Shown: positions 34,006-41,562 of the stretch, in pieces
Layout: each line of letters begins with the position of its first letter
Numbering within the stretch: the first letter of the stretch is position 1
DNA from: Pseudomonadales bacterium
GTDB taxonomy: Bacteria; Pseudomonadota; Gammaproteobacteria; Pseudomonadales; DT-91
Reading direction: 5' to 3'
Assembly (NCBI GenBank): GCA_013215055.1
Contig: JABSRQ010000021.1
Coordinates: 1-64,000, forward strand
DNA: 64,000 bases
Made by a program: the position numbers and the translations under genes
Notes under the pieces: model-generated
Told to the model about the DNA's origin: nothing
What the model saw: the letters and a program-made list of their open reading frames with translations, nothing else
Databases searched by the model: none

Positions 34006-35241
34006 CTACTGGGCGATAATCTTTTGCAGGCGCTGAACAAATTCCTCGTCTTTCAGAATCCCTGCATGCTGGGCATTAAAGCCATAAATAGCGACCGCTT
34101 CATCCTGTAAGGATAAGGATAACTGACTCCTCAGCGGCACTACTCCATCTCCCTCCTCATCGGCCTGATAAGAAAAAACCAGGTGGTAAGGAATAGACTG
34201 TGGCAACGTCCAGGCATGCACACGTTTAACATAGTCACTGCCTGATGCCACATCACGCCAGGCAGGAATCACTATCGGAGAGTGTTCCACCCCAGAAGCT
34301 GCACCATCCATGCCATACAGAGGGCTATTAATCGTCACCAATAATGAAATTTTATAATTTTCTTCAGCGCCCTGGTGCTTCATTAAAAATGAACGCATCA
34401 TCAGCCCTCCCATGCTATGCGCCACTATGTTTACATCTTTAAATGCATATTGTGTATGCATTTGACGCAGGGCCCTAACCAGATAATCACTGACCATATC
34501 CAAAGGCAGACCACTGGGGTAAGAAAGTACCCAGGGTTGAAACTTATCGGTATCGAGGTTTTGAATGATATCGGAAAACTCGATGGGCGTACCCATGATG
34601 CCGTGAATAAAAATGATCGGGGTTTTATTAGCTGAATAATCCTGCAACATAAACAAACCACCCGCACCTTGATCGATAAAATCAAACGGACGCCAAAATC
34701 CCATACCTGAAAATTCACGATTAAAGATCGGATTTTTTAAATCAAGCACTACACCAATATTTTGGTTTATTTTACGTACCGAAGATGCCGTAAAACGCTC
34801 ATCATAAATAGGCTTCTTATCGGTGATAATAAGGTCGGGCACCTCAAACAACTCAAGCGGTTTTATTTCCAGCTCTAAGACCTGGCCCTGATCACGACTA
34901 AGATAAGCGCTTGCTTCATCCTCATCCAAGTGAAGATCGTTATTCGCATCAACAAAGGCGGTAAATAAGTATTTCCCGGGTAAAACATGAAATACATAGC
35001 CACCCTGCTTATCCACAGGGATTTGGTTAATTAGGCTGATCTGAGTGGTCTTTTTTTCATAAATCCGGACATAGAGTTGTCCACTGGCCGTGCTGGTATT
35101 AAGCACCGTACCGCGAATTTCAACCGCCCCGTCGGCTTTTTCTGATTGATGTTTTATCTCTTGCAGCGAGCATGCACTGGATAAAATCATTAACAGGAAA
35201 ATGAGTAGATGATATGGGCGAAAGAAAAAATCTATATTCAC
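34006..35241 (-). CDS. Lipase-like alpha/beta hydrolase lipoprotein, 411 aa
   Basis: A hydrophobic signal ends in SSAC (PYHLLIFLLMILSSAC), a passable lipobox. Residues 35 to 150 form a beta-rich domain with a dockerin-like loop DANNDLHLDEDEASAYLSRD that could bind calcium. The hydrolase domain starts at PIIFIHGIMGTPIEF (oxyanion-hole HG) and has the nucleophile in VAHSMGGLMMRSF. A likely acid and His follow (GDGVVPLRSQLS and NAQHAGI). The substrate is probably an ester or phospholipid. I chose GTG 35241 with AGGA six bases before it, rather than the TTG five codons upstream. It is probably co-transcribed with the kinase 73 bases downstream. Confidence 0.85.
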   Translation of the reverse strand: MNIDFFFRPYHLLIFLLMILSSACSLQEIKHQSEKADGAVEIRGTVLNTSTASGQLYVRIYEKKTTQISLINQIPVDKQGGYVFHVLPGKYLFTAFVDANNDLHLDEDEASAYLSRDQGQVLELEIKPLELFEVPDLIITDKKPIYDERFTASSVRKINQNIGVVLDLKNPIFNREFSGMGFWRPFDFIDQGAGGLFMLQDYSANKTPIIFIHGIMGTPIEFSDIIQNLDTDKFQPWVLSYPSGLPLDMVSDYLVRALRQMHTQYAFKDVNIVAHSMGGLMMRSFLMKHQGAEENYKISLLVTINSPLYGMDGAASGVEHSPIVIPAWRDVASGSDYVKRVHAWTLPQSIPYHLVFSYQADEEGDGVVPLRSQLSLSLQDEAVAIYGFNAQHAGILKDEEFVQRLQKIIAQ

Positions 35242-35553
35242 GGGCCATCCTAACAATAAATATTAAGGTTAAATCCACTAAACCCCCAGCCACAAGCCGA
35301 GTTCATGGCATTTAAAGGAATCGAGTCACTTATTTTCAGCATAGCATAACGACTCAGCGAAGCATCACATAATCAAGCTGTTAGCTAACCCGTTCTTCTA
35401 GCATAAGCGCGTCACCAGTGAGTATCGTTTATTTAAAAAATCCACTATGATAGTTCGCAATTTTTCCATCGATACGCTGATAATAGCCAGACTGGCCGTT
35501 GCCCATAAATATGACACGCCAATGCCTGCGGCTAAAGAGATTAGATACAAGCC
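35242..35553. other. Divergent intergenic region, lipase gene / methyltransferase gene
   Basis: It should hold two divergent promoters. The only element seen is the 10-base palindrome GTTAGCTAAC at about 35380. A 62-codon frame overlapping the methyltransferase start on the other strand is not supported. Confidence 0.4.
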
Positions 35554-36633
35554 ATGATTGATTACGCTAAACCTAAAAAAATACATGCCTTTGATGCAAA
35601 ATTTGACGCCCAGAAAATCGCCTTTGCCCCGGTAGCTTTTCAGGCCGCCCGTTGCTTAATTAAATTTGATATTTTAAAACATATCGATGCATCCGGCGAG
35701 ACAGGCATCAACCTGCAAGCGCTAGTAGAAGCCTGTTCAATCAGTGAATACGGCATTCATGTCTTGGTTGATATGGGGCTGAGTATGAACCTTATTTATC
35801 AAGAAGAAGGCCAATATATTCTCGACAAAACCGGTTATTTTTTACTGCATGATGCCATGGCCCAGCGTAATCTAAACTTTGTTCATGACGTGTGTTATGA
35901 AGGCCTGTTTAAACTGGATGAATCCATAGAAAACGGCAAACCCGAAGGTTTACAGGTCTTTGGCGACTGGCCAACGATTTACCCCGGTTTAAAAGATCTA
36001 CCTGAGGCCGCTAAAAAAAGCTGGTTTGAATTTGATCACTATTATTCAGATCATGCATTCCCACAAACCTTACCTCTGATCTTTGAATTTGCGCCTAAAC
36101 ACATCCTCGATGTCGGCGGAAACACCGGCAAGTGGGCCTTAAAATGCACCGAATTTGATGACGACGTTAAAATCACCATCATGGACTTACCCGGCCAGTT
36201 AGCCGAGGCCCAAAAAAATGCCGAAAAAGCAGGTGTCGCAGAACGTATTCAAGGTTTTGAAATCAATCTTCTGGATGAAAACCAAGGCTTTTATCAGGGT
36301 GCCGATACCATCTGGATGAGCCAATTTCTGGATTGTTTCAGCAAAGAAGAAATCCTTAGCATCTTAAAACGTGCAGCCAAGGTGATGGATAAAAATACCC
36401 GCCTGTATATCCTAGAAACCTTCTGGGACAGACAACCCTTTGAAGCCGGTGCCTACTGTGTGAATGCCACCTCTTTGTATTTCACGACGATGGCCAACGG
36501 CAATAGCCGCATGTACCATTCCAAGGATATGATAAAGCTGGTACAGGAAGCCGGTTTATATGTGGAGCAGGATACGGATAATATTGGCCTGGGTCATACA
36601 TTATTAAATTGTCGTTTAAAACCCAGCGATTAA
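35554..36633 (+). CDS. Class I SAM-dependent (O-)methyltransferase with winged-helix N-terminal domain, 359 aa
   Basis: The N-terminal 110 residues look like the dimerisation/winged-helix domain of small-molecule O-methyltransferases (FAPVAFQAARCLIKFDILKH, ALVEACSISEYGIHVLVDMG). The SAM site is HILDVGGNTGKWALKCTEFD with ITIMDLPGQLAEA. Further down are the acidic WMSQFLDCFSKEE and the C-terminal ETFWDRQPFEAGAY. Methyltransferases of this kind (ApeB) accompany aryl polyene clusters and are thought to decorate the aryl head. This one lies 1.4 kb before the cluster, on the same strand but behind a terminator and a porin gene. A link to the pigment is plausible, not proven. Confidence 0.82.
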   Translation: MIDYAKPKKIHAFDAKFDAQKIAFAPVAFQAARCLIKFDILKHIDASGETGINLQALVEACSISEYGIHVLVDMGLSMNLIYQEEGQYILDKTGYFLLHDAMAQRNLNFVHDVCYEGLFKLDESIENGKPEGLQVFGDWPTIYPGLKDLPEAAKKSWFEFDHYYSDHAFPQTLPLIFEFAPKHILDVGGNTGKWALKCTEFDDDVKITIMDLPGQLAEAQKNAEKAGVAERIQGFEINLLDENQGFYQGADTIWMSQFLDCFSKEEILSILKRAAKVMDKNTRLYILETFWDRQPFEAGAYCVNATSLYFTTMANGNSRMYHSKDMIKLVQEAGLYVEQDTDNIGLGHTLLNCRLKPSD

Positions 36634-36671
36634 GCTAAAGCTTATCGGAGAGGGGTATATAACAAGGCATA

Positions 36672-36708
36672 AAAAAAGCCATAACACATTCAGCGTTATG
36701 GCTTTTTT
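36672..36708. terminator. Bidirectional Rho-independent terminator
   Basis: AAAAAAGCCATAAC and GTTATGGCTTTTTT are perfect complements around a nine-base loop, giving a stem followed by a T-run on both strands. It separates the convergent methyltransferase (plus) and porin (minus) genes. Confidence 0.92.
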
Positions 36709-36729
36709 GCAGATCAATTTTATCTCAAA

Positions 36730-37689
36730 CTAGAACCGGCCTTTAACACCCAGGTTTAAAGCAAGACCTGTAATTTCGGTTTCAAAATCAAAATTTCTTG
36801 TCTCTACCTCTTCAGTACCGGTGGTAAGACTCAGGCCACCATAAACAGCCAACTGGTCGATGACGAAGTATTCGCTACTAAAGGACAAGGTTTGAATAAC
36901 CGAGCTATAGGTATCATAAAATTCACTTTCACTATCTGCGGCAAATACTTCCGTGTCCAAAGCCAGTTTTAAAGCCAGTTTGTTTGTCAGATAATAATTG
37001 GCAAATAAATCGGCTTCAATGCTTACACCGTCCAAGTCTCCTTCATTTCTCTCAGAGCTCAACAGTCTAACATCGCCACCTACGGATAATGCCTGTCCAT
37101 TGTTAAATGGTATAAAGAACTTCAAGGCACCATTAATACCTTTGTTTTCTCTAAGAACAAAGCTGCCAAACCCATCCTCGTGATCTTTAAGTTCTTCACT
37201 ATAGATAGACATCACGATGGTAGATCTGTCGGTCATATAACCACCTAGTCCAACACGAACAACAGTTGTTTTTTCTTCACCCGAAAAATCAGCGTCATAC
37301 TCTTCTGTACTGGCTAAGTATTCAGCTTCCAAGATTAGACTGCCTACAACACCATGCACAGAAGCACCAAAACCATCGAGATCCGTAGAGTTTTTATCAC
37401 CCCCCGTAAACTGATATTCATTATCCCCCATACCATACATCAAGCTAACAGAGCCGGCCTTATCCAGAAAAGCAGCTTCGGCCAAAGGGCCTTTGCTATC
37501 ATCCACCTGACCAAAGAATAGACTTCCTGTTAATACACTCAGATTGCTATCAACATCATAGCCACCAAAATCTTCGAAATCATATTCAAGAGAGGAGGCG
37601 GAAAAGTTATATTCAACTTCTGCCTGATAAGCATAACTGGCCTGTGAGGCGGCGATGACAATCGTTGTAGCTAATATTTTTTTAATCAT
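36730..37689 (-). CDS. Outer-membrane porin-like beta-barrel protein, 319 aa
   Basis: The signal peptide is MIKKILATTIVIAASQASYA; mature sequence starts YQAEVEYNFSASSLEYDFED. The rest is alternating short strands with many aromatic ends (VSLMYGMGDNEYQF, ALKLALDTEVFAADSESEFY) and a last strand ITGLALNLGVKGRF ending in F, the barrel-assembly signature. It is acidic, as in marine porins. ATG 37689 is chosen because GGAG lies six bases upstream, so an ATG four codons earlier is less likely. The gene is monocistronic and convergent with the methyltransferase. It lies divergent to the APE cluster, with 400 bases between. Confidence 0.82.
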   Translation of the reverse strand: MIKKILATTIVIAASQASYAYQAEVEYNFSASSLEYDFEDFGGYDVDSNLSVLTGSLFFGQVDDSKGPLAEAAFLDKAGSVSLMYGMGDNEYQFTGGDKNSTDLDGFGASVHGVVGSLILEAEYLASTEEYDADFSGEEKTTVVRVGLGGYMTDRSTIVMSIYSEELKDHEDGFGSFVLRENKGINGALKFFIPFNNGQALSVGGDVRLLSSERNEGDLDGVSIEADLFANYYLTNKLALKLALDTEVFAADSESEFYDTYSSVIQTLSFSSEYFVIDQLAVYGGLSLTTGTEEVETRNFDFETEITGLALNLGVKGRF

Positions 37690-37871
37690 TATTGACTCCA
37701 TATCAATAGATATTAATTCCTGAGGGCATGTCCTGACACAAATAAGACGGTATTACATAAAGATGGGAATAATACCGCAACCACATTTGCGAGAAGAACA
37801 AGGCGGCCATTTTATGGATTTTCCAGACAAAGTAAATACGGTAGTTTGAATCACCGACTCTTGCTCAAGTC

Positions 37872-37887
37872 GACAGCACTAACTGTC
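37872..37887. promoter_or_regulatory. Inverted repeat GACAG-N6-CTGTC in the porin/APE divergent region
   Basis: GACAG and CTGTC are separated by six bases. The same half-sites recur, three bases apart, at the APE promoter (38029-38043). It lies about midway between the divergent starts. A role as an operator is inference from the repetition. Confidence 0.4.
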
Positions 37888-38027
37888 ATTTTAAAAACGC
37901 ATTTCAGTAAAGTCTGAATGGCAATACGATTACGATCATTGTGTCTTTTTACGGTCAGAAATAAACCCACAAACATCTGCAAACATCCTCCTCGCGTCGA
38001 ATAGTCCACATACAACATTGGCCTCTA

Positions 38028-38056
38028 TTGACAGCAACTGTCATCTACGCTTGAAT
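38028..38056 (+). promoter_or_regulatory. Candidate sigma-70 promoter of the aryl polyene cluster with overlapping palindrome
   Basis: TTGACA (38028-38033) and TTGAAT (38051-38056) are 17 bases apart, 32 bases before the first start codon. The palindrome TGACAG-CAA-CTGTCA (38029-38043) overlaps the -35 box, a usual repressor position. The ribosome site AGGAAG lies just before the ATG at 38089. Confidence 0.6.
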
Positions 38057-38088
38057 GCAGCACAATCAGGATATCAACAGGAAGTGAC

Positions 38089-38871
38089 ATGCCCCCATTC
38101 AAGTTCAAGCCTCATCTTCGCAGCCTTTTAGTAGGTTTGTTGTTTATTATTCCTCTGAGCCAGGCTGCTAGTATTTCTAATCCTGCCAGTCAGAAAGAGC
38201 TAAGCGAATTTAAACAGGTTTTTACTCAAGGCTTGCAAACCGATAAACAACAAAGCTGTAAAAAAATTCAATTTTCAGGCATCCGTGACAAGACCTTTTT
38301 TGACCTTGTTGCTAAAGAAATAAAGCGTGTAACACCAACCGCAAACACAAGGAAAACCATTAACTACGCAGCATTGATGACCCAGTGCCTGGCTTACTCA
38401 GGGCAGGAACGCTATAAAATCGAATTGCAGAATATCATCGAGGGTGATGCTCATAAGAAACTTAAAAGATACGCTAAAAAATCATTAACACTACTTCAGC
38501 AATACAGCCTTTGGGCTCCGATCATCTCGGATGGTAAAGCTTACAACCCCAAGCTCAACCTGGAAGAAAATCGCAGCCTGAATATGTTAAACAGCGATGA
38601 TCTGGCATTAAAACGTATCGGGGCCAAACGTGTGTATCATGCACACCTTTACAACCCTGTTATCCTGGCCTTTCTTGAACAAGACATTAAAACTAATGCC
38701 CTAAAAGTTCCCAATGATAAACTTGCAATCGATACCATGGCTTGGAAAATGAAAGCCTTGGCAGGCTCTAAAGATGAGAAATACAAAACAACACTGGAAC
38801 GGGTTATCGAAAAAAGTACCAACAAAAAACTGCGCAAATATGCCAAGCGTTATTTAAAAGACTACTCGTAG
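38089..38871 (+). CDS. Secreted protein of unknown function with internal repeat, first gene of the APE cluster, 260 aa
   Basis: I do not recognise this gene. It has a signal peptide (SLLVGLLFIIPLSQA) and a basic, helical mature part. Two segments are clearly related: GQERYKIELQNIIEGDAHKK (then LKRYAKKSL) near residues 106 to 134 and KDEKYKTTLERVIEKSTNKK (then LRKYAKRYL) near 229 to 257. These are separated by about 120 residues, which suggests a duplicated HEAT-like helical unit. It starts directly behind the promoter and ends 24 bases before apeC, so it is co-transcribed with the cluster. It is not among the standard ape genes that I know. It could help pigment transport or attachment in the periplasm (inference). 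Confidence 0.75.
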   Translation: MPPFKFKPHLRSLLVGLLFIIPLSQAASISNPASQKELSEFKQVFTQGLQTDKQQSCKKIQFSGIRDKTFFDLVAKEIKRVTPTANTRKTINYAALMTQCLAYSGQERYKIELQNIIEGDAHKKLKRYAKKSLTLLQQYSLWAPIISDGKAYNPKLNLEENRSLNMLNSDDLALKRIGAKRVYHAHLYNPVILAFLEQDIKTNALKVPNDKLAIDTMAWKMKALAGSKDEKYKTTLERVIEKSTNKKLRKYAKRYLKDYS

Positions 38872-38895
38872 ATTGATCGATACACTCAAAAAAAC

Positions 38896-39651
38896 ATGAT
38901 GAATACAGACAAAAAAAACACCCCAACATTTAACGTAGAAAGCTGGGCCGCCTGGACTCAGGGTGTTCAAACACCTGAACAATGGCAGGCGCTATTGAAC
39001 AAGGGCTACAACCTTCCCAAACACGATGCAGCTATAAAGGCTGATGTCAGTTTTTTACCGGCCATGCAACGCCGGCGTTTATCACCGCTTGCCCGTGCGG
39101 CTCTAAATGTGGCGAATCAGTGCATGTTTGAACAAGCTGCCTGCCCATCAATATTCTGCTCGGTTTACGGCGAAACGCAGCGAACCTATAACATCGTCAA
39201 AACCATAGCCGAAGCAGAAGATGTATCCCCTATGGCCTTCAGTTTATCGGTGCACAATGCCATCTCTGGACAATTCGGCATCTTATTTAACAATACCGAA
39301 ACCACCACCGCACTTTCCCCCGCCGATAATAGCTACCTAAGCGCATTTGCGGAGGCTCAGGGATTATTAATCGAGGGCGCAGAATCCGTATTGATTGTCT
39401 GTTATGAAGAAAACATTCCGGAATTCTATCAACCGTATATCGTAAGCGTTCCGCAACCTGTAGCCATCGCCATAAAAATATCTCTAGCTACGCATACCGA
39501 TAAGCCAGGTTATCAACTCAGCTTTGAACCGCAGACAAACATCGGCCAAACAAAAGATCAAGAAATACCGGCTCTGCTTAAGTTGATAGATTTTTTTGCC
39601 AATAACAAACAATGCCTCACACAAGCTGGCTGGGTAATACAGCAGCGATGA
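38896..39651 (+). CDS. apeC: Beta-ketoacyl synthase-like chain length factor, 251 aa
   Basis: This is a short ketosynthase-like protein of the kind that pairs with ApeO as KS:CLF heterodimer and sets polyene length. The sequence begins NVESWAAWTQGVQTPEQWQA, and FLPAMQRRRLSPLARAALNV is the family hallmark. The region equivalent to the active-site Cys reads ETTTALSPADNSYLSAFAEA and has no Cys, so it cannot be an active synthase. There is no strong ribosome site; a second ATG follows the first. The gene ends in a four-base overlap with the acyltransferase gene. Role taken from work on aryl polyene enzymes of Xenorhabdus and E. coli. Confidence 0.85.
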   Translation: MMNTDKKNTPTFNVESWAAWTQGVQTPEQWQALLNKGYNLPKHDAAIKADVSFLPAMQRRRLSPLARAALNVANQCMFEQAACPSIFCSVYGETQRTYNIVKTIAEAEDVSPMAFSLSVHNAISGQFGILFNNTETTTALSPADNSYLSAFAEAQGLLIEGAESVLIVCYEENIPEFYQPYIVSVPQPVAIAIKISLATHTDKPGYQLSFEPQTNIGQTKDQEIPALLKLIDFFANNKQCLTQAGWVIQQR

Positions 39652-40409
39652 AAAAACAGGATGCCTATTACTGGCGATTATTTGCCACCGCCCTGAGTTT
39701 CAGCCTGTTTGGATTAGGTGGGTTGCTGATCGGCATCGTCGTCTTCCCGCTACTTCAACTCTCATCATCTAATGCGGATATCCGTCAACATAGGGCCAGG
39801 AAAATTAATCACCTGGCTTTTCGTTTATTTATCTGGAGCATGAAGTCTTTACGGGTGTTAACTTATGAGATCAAAGATAATAATAACTTCAGATTGAAAA
39901 TCAACCAACCCAGCCAGCTCATCATTGCCAATCACCCCACACTTATCGACGTGTGTTTTTTAATCTCTTTTGTAGAACAAACAAATTGCATCGTCAGACA
40001 CGGACTTTTTAACAACCCCTTTACTCGCGGACCACTCAAAAATGCCGCCTACATCCCCAATATCGATGCGCAACAATTAATTAATGATTGTAAAAATTCG
40101 CTGCAACAAGGGCAAAGCCTGCTGATTTTCCCCGAAGGTACACGCACAGCCATGGCTAAAAAAACGCCAAAGCTGCAACGAGGGGCTGCCAACATTGCTA
40201 TACAGGCACAAGTTAAGCCCTGCCCCATCAAAATAAAATGCCACCCGCATACCCTCAGCAAAGGTAAAAAGTGGTACAATATCGCGCATCAAAGGCCCCA
40301 CTGGACATTTGAGATGGCTGAACCTATCGAATTGCCGGAAAATAGTAGCCCTCCGCTGGCGGCCAGAGAATTAAACAAGGCATTTCAGGCCGTTTTATTT
40401 GCCGATTAA
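39648..40409 (+). CDS. apeD: PlsC-like 1-acyl-glycerol-3-phosphate acyltransferase family protein, 253 aa
   Basis: This membrane-bound LPLAT-family acyltransferase has an N-terminal helix (LSFSLFGLGGLLIGIVVFPL). The catalytic NHPTLIDV is the H-x4-D motif, and FPEGTRTAMA is the substrate-binding motif. In APE clusters it probably helps move the polyene chain to a glycerolipid-like anchor (inference). I use ATG 39648, which overlaps the previous stop as ATGA, instead of ATG 39612. The next gene follows after 38 bases. Confidence 0.82.
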   Translation: MKKQDAYYWRLFATALSFSLFGLGGLLIGIVVFPLLQLSSSNADIRQHRARKINHLAFRLFIWSMKSLRVLTYEIKDNNNFRLKINQPSQLIIANHPTLIDVCFLISFVEQTNCIVRHGLFNNPFTRGPLKNAAYIPNIDAQQLINDCKNSLQQGQSLLIFPEGTRTAMAKKTPKLQRGAANIAIQAQVKPCPIKIKCHPHTLSKGKKWYNIAHQRPHWTFEMAEPIELPENSSPPLAARELNKAFQAVLFAD

Positions 40410-40447
40410 CGCCTTAGAATAAACCAGAATAAAAAGGACCCAAAGCT

Positions 40448-40699
40448 GTGAGCTTGGAAACAGAATTAAAAGAACTCATCATTTCTTGCCTGGATTTAGA
40501 AGATATCAGTGTTGCCGATATCGATTCTGACGAAGCCCTGTTTGGTGAAGGCCTGGGCCTTGATTCCATCGATGCGCTGGAACTGGGTTTAGCCATTTCC
40601 AAGAAATACCAAGTAAAAATTGATGCGGATAATGAAGAAACCCGAACCCATTTCGCATCAGTAACCAATCTTATTCGTTTTATCGAAAACAACCGTTAA
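40448..40699 (+). CDS. apeE: Acyl carrier protein, first of two, 83 aa
   Basis: The phosphopantetheine attachment Ser lies in GLGLDSIDALELGLAISKKY. The protein is acidic and of ordinary ACP length. It starts with GTG and has AAGGA ten bases before. A second ACP gene follows nine bases later, and the two-ACP arrangement is constant in aryl polyene clusters. One carries the aryl starter and growing chain; which one does so here cannot be told. Confidence 0.93.
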   Translation: MSLETELKELIISCLDLEDISVADIDSDEALFGEGLGLDSIDALELGLAISKKYQVKIDADNEETRTHFASVTNLIRFIENNR

Positions 40700-40708
40700 T
40701 AAATCACC

Positions 40709-40966
40709 ATGAATCAGACAGAACTTTTCTCCCAGCTGAAAACTATCCTTGTTGAAACCTTCGAAATTGACGCCGACGAAATAACCGTTGATGCCAATTT
40801 ATATGAAGACCTGGATATTGACAGCATCGATGCTGTTGACCTGATCGTGCAATTACGTGAACTGACCGGTAAAAAAATCAAGCCGGAAGATTTTAAATCC
40901 GTACGCACGGTACAAGATATTATCGATGCCATAACAGCCCTTTTCAACGACGAGAGCGATAGCTAA
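40709..40966 (+). CDS. apeF: Acyl carrier protein, second of two, 85 aa
   Basis: The attachment Ser is in EDLDIDSIDAVDLIVQLREL. The remainder (KKIKPEDFKSVRTVQDIIDA) is a regular ACP. It is closer to ordinary fatty-acid ACPs than the first one. It is predicted to work with ApeO/ApeC, ApeQ and the dehydratases during chain growth. No phosphopantetheinyl transferase gene is present in the window, so a chromosomal one elsewhere must activate both ACPs. Confidence 0.93.
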   Translation: MNQTELFSQLKTILVETFEIDADEITVDANLYEDLDIDSIDAVDLIVQLRELTGKKIKPEDFKSVRTVQDIIDAITALFNDESDS

Positions 40967-40995
40967 AAGATCTTTCGATAAGCGGCAGTTTTAAC

Positions 40996-41562
40996 ATGCG
41001 TATTGCACTCAACAGCCTCTTGGGTCTATTGACCTTAATCTACCCTTTTGCGGTTTATTATGGTTTGCAGCATATAGGCACAAAAGGTTTTGCGCTTTTA
41101 TTACTGGCCTTGTTTACCCTGCGCTTTATTGTCGCAGGCAAACAAGTCAGTGTGCAGAAATCAGGTTTTTTATTGATCCTGATGCTGTTTTTCACCGCGT
41201 TTGTTTACCTACAAAATAGCAGCATAGCCTTACGTTTTTATCCGGTATTAATTAATAGTGGCTTATTTACGCTGTTTTTTTACAGCCTGTTTAACTCACC
41301 TACTATCATTGAACGCCTGGCCCGATTACAAGAACCGGACCTGCCAGAAAGCGGCGTTATCTATACCCGTAAGGTGACTATCGTCTGGTGTCTATTCTTT
41401 ATTTTTAATGGCAGCATCGCCGCCTATACAGCCCTTTATTGTGATCTTAAAACCTGGACGCTGTATAACGGTTTGATTGCCTATTTACTGATGGGCAGCC
41501 TGTTTGGCACAGAGTTTATCATCCGATTTTTTGTTAAAAGAAGGCATGAAACTCATGCCTAA
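40996..41562 (+). CDS. apeG: APE-cluster integral membrane protein (COG4648 type), 188 aa
   Basis: There are about five hydrophobic helices (LLGLLTLIYPFAVYYGL, GFALLLLALFTLRFIV, GFLLILMLFFTAFVYL, then two after residue 120). The signature in the loop is FYPVLINSGLFTLFFYSLF with PTIIERLARLQEPDLPESGV, found in this family within APE-type clusters. It ends with a positive tail (FFVKRRHETHA). The biochemical role is not known. Its stop overlaps the AMP-ligase start by eight bases (ATGCCTAA). Confidence 0.82.
   Translation: MRIALNSLLGLLTLIYPFAVYYGLQHIGTKGFALLLLALFTLRFIVAGKQVSVQKSGFLLILMLFFTAFVYLQNSSIALRFYPVLINSGLFTLFFYSLFNSPTIIERLARLQEPDLPESGVIYTRKVTIVWCLFFIFNGSIAAYTALYCDLKTWTLYNGLIAYLLMGSLFGTEFIIRFFVKRRHETHA

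Noticed and set aside
35398-35586. 62-codon minus-strand frame overlapping the methyltransferase start
   Set aside because: No ribosome site, and it conflicts with a well-supported gene.
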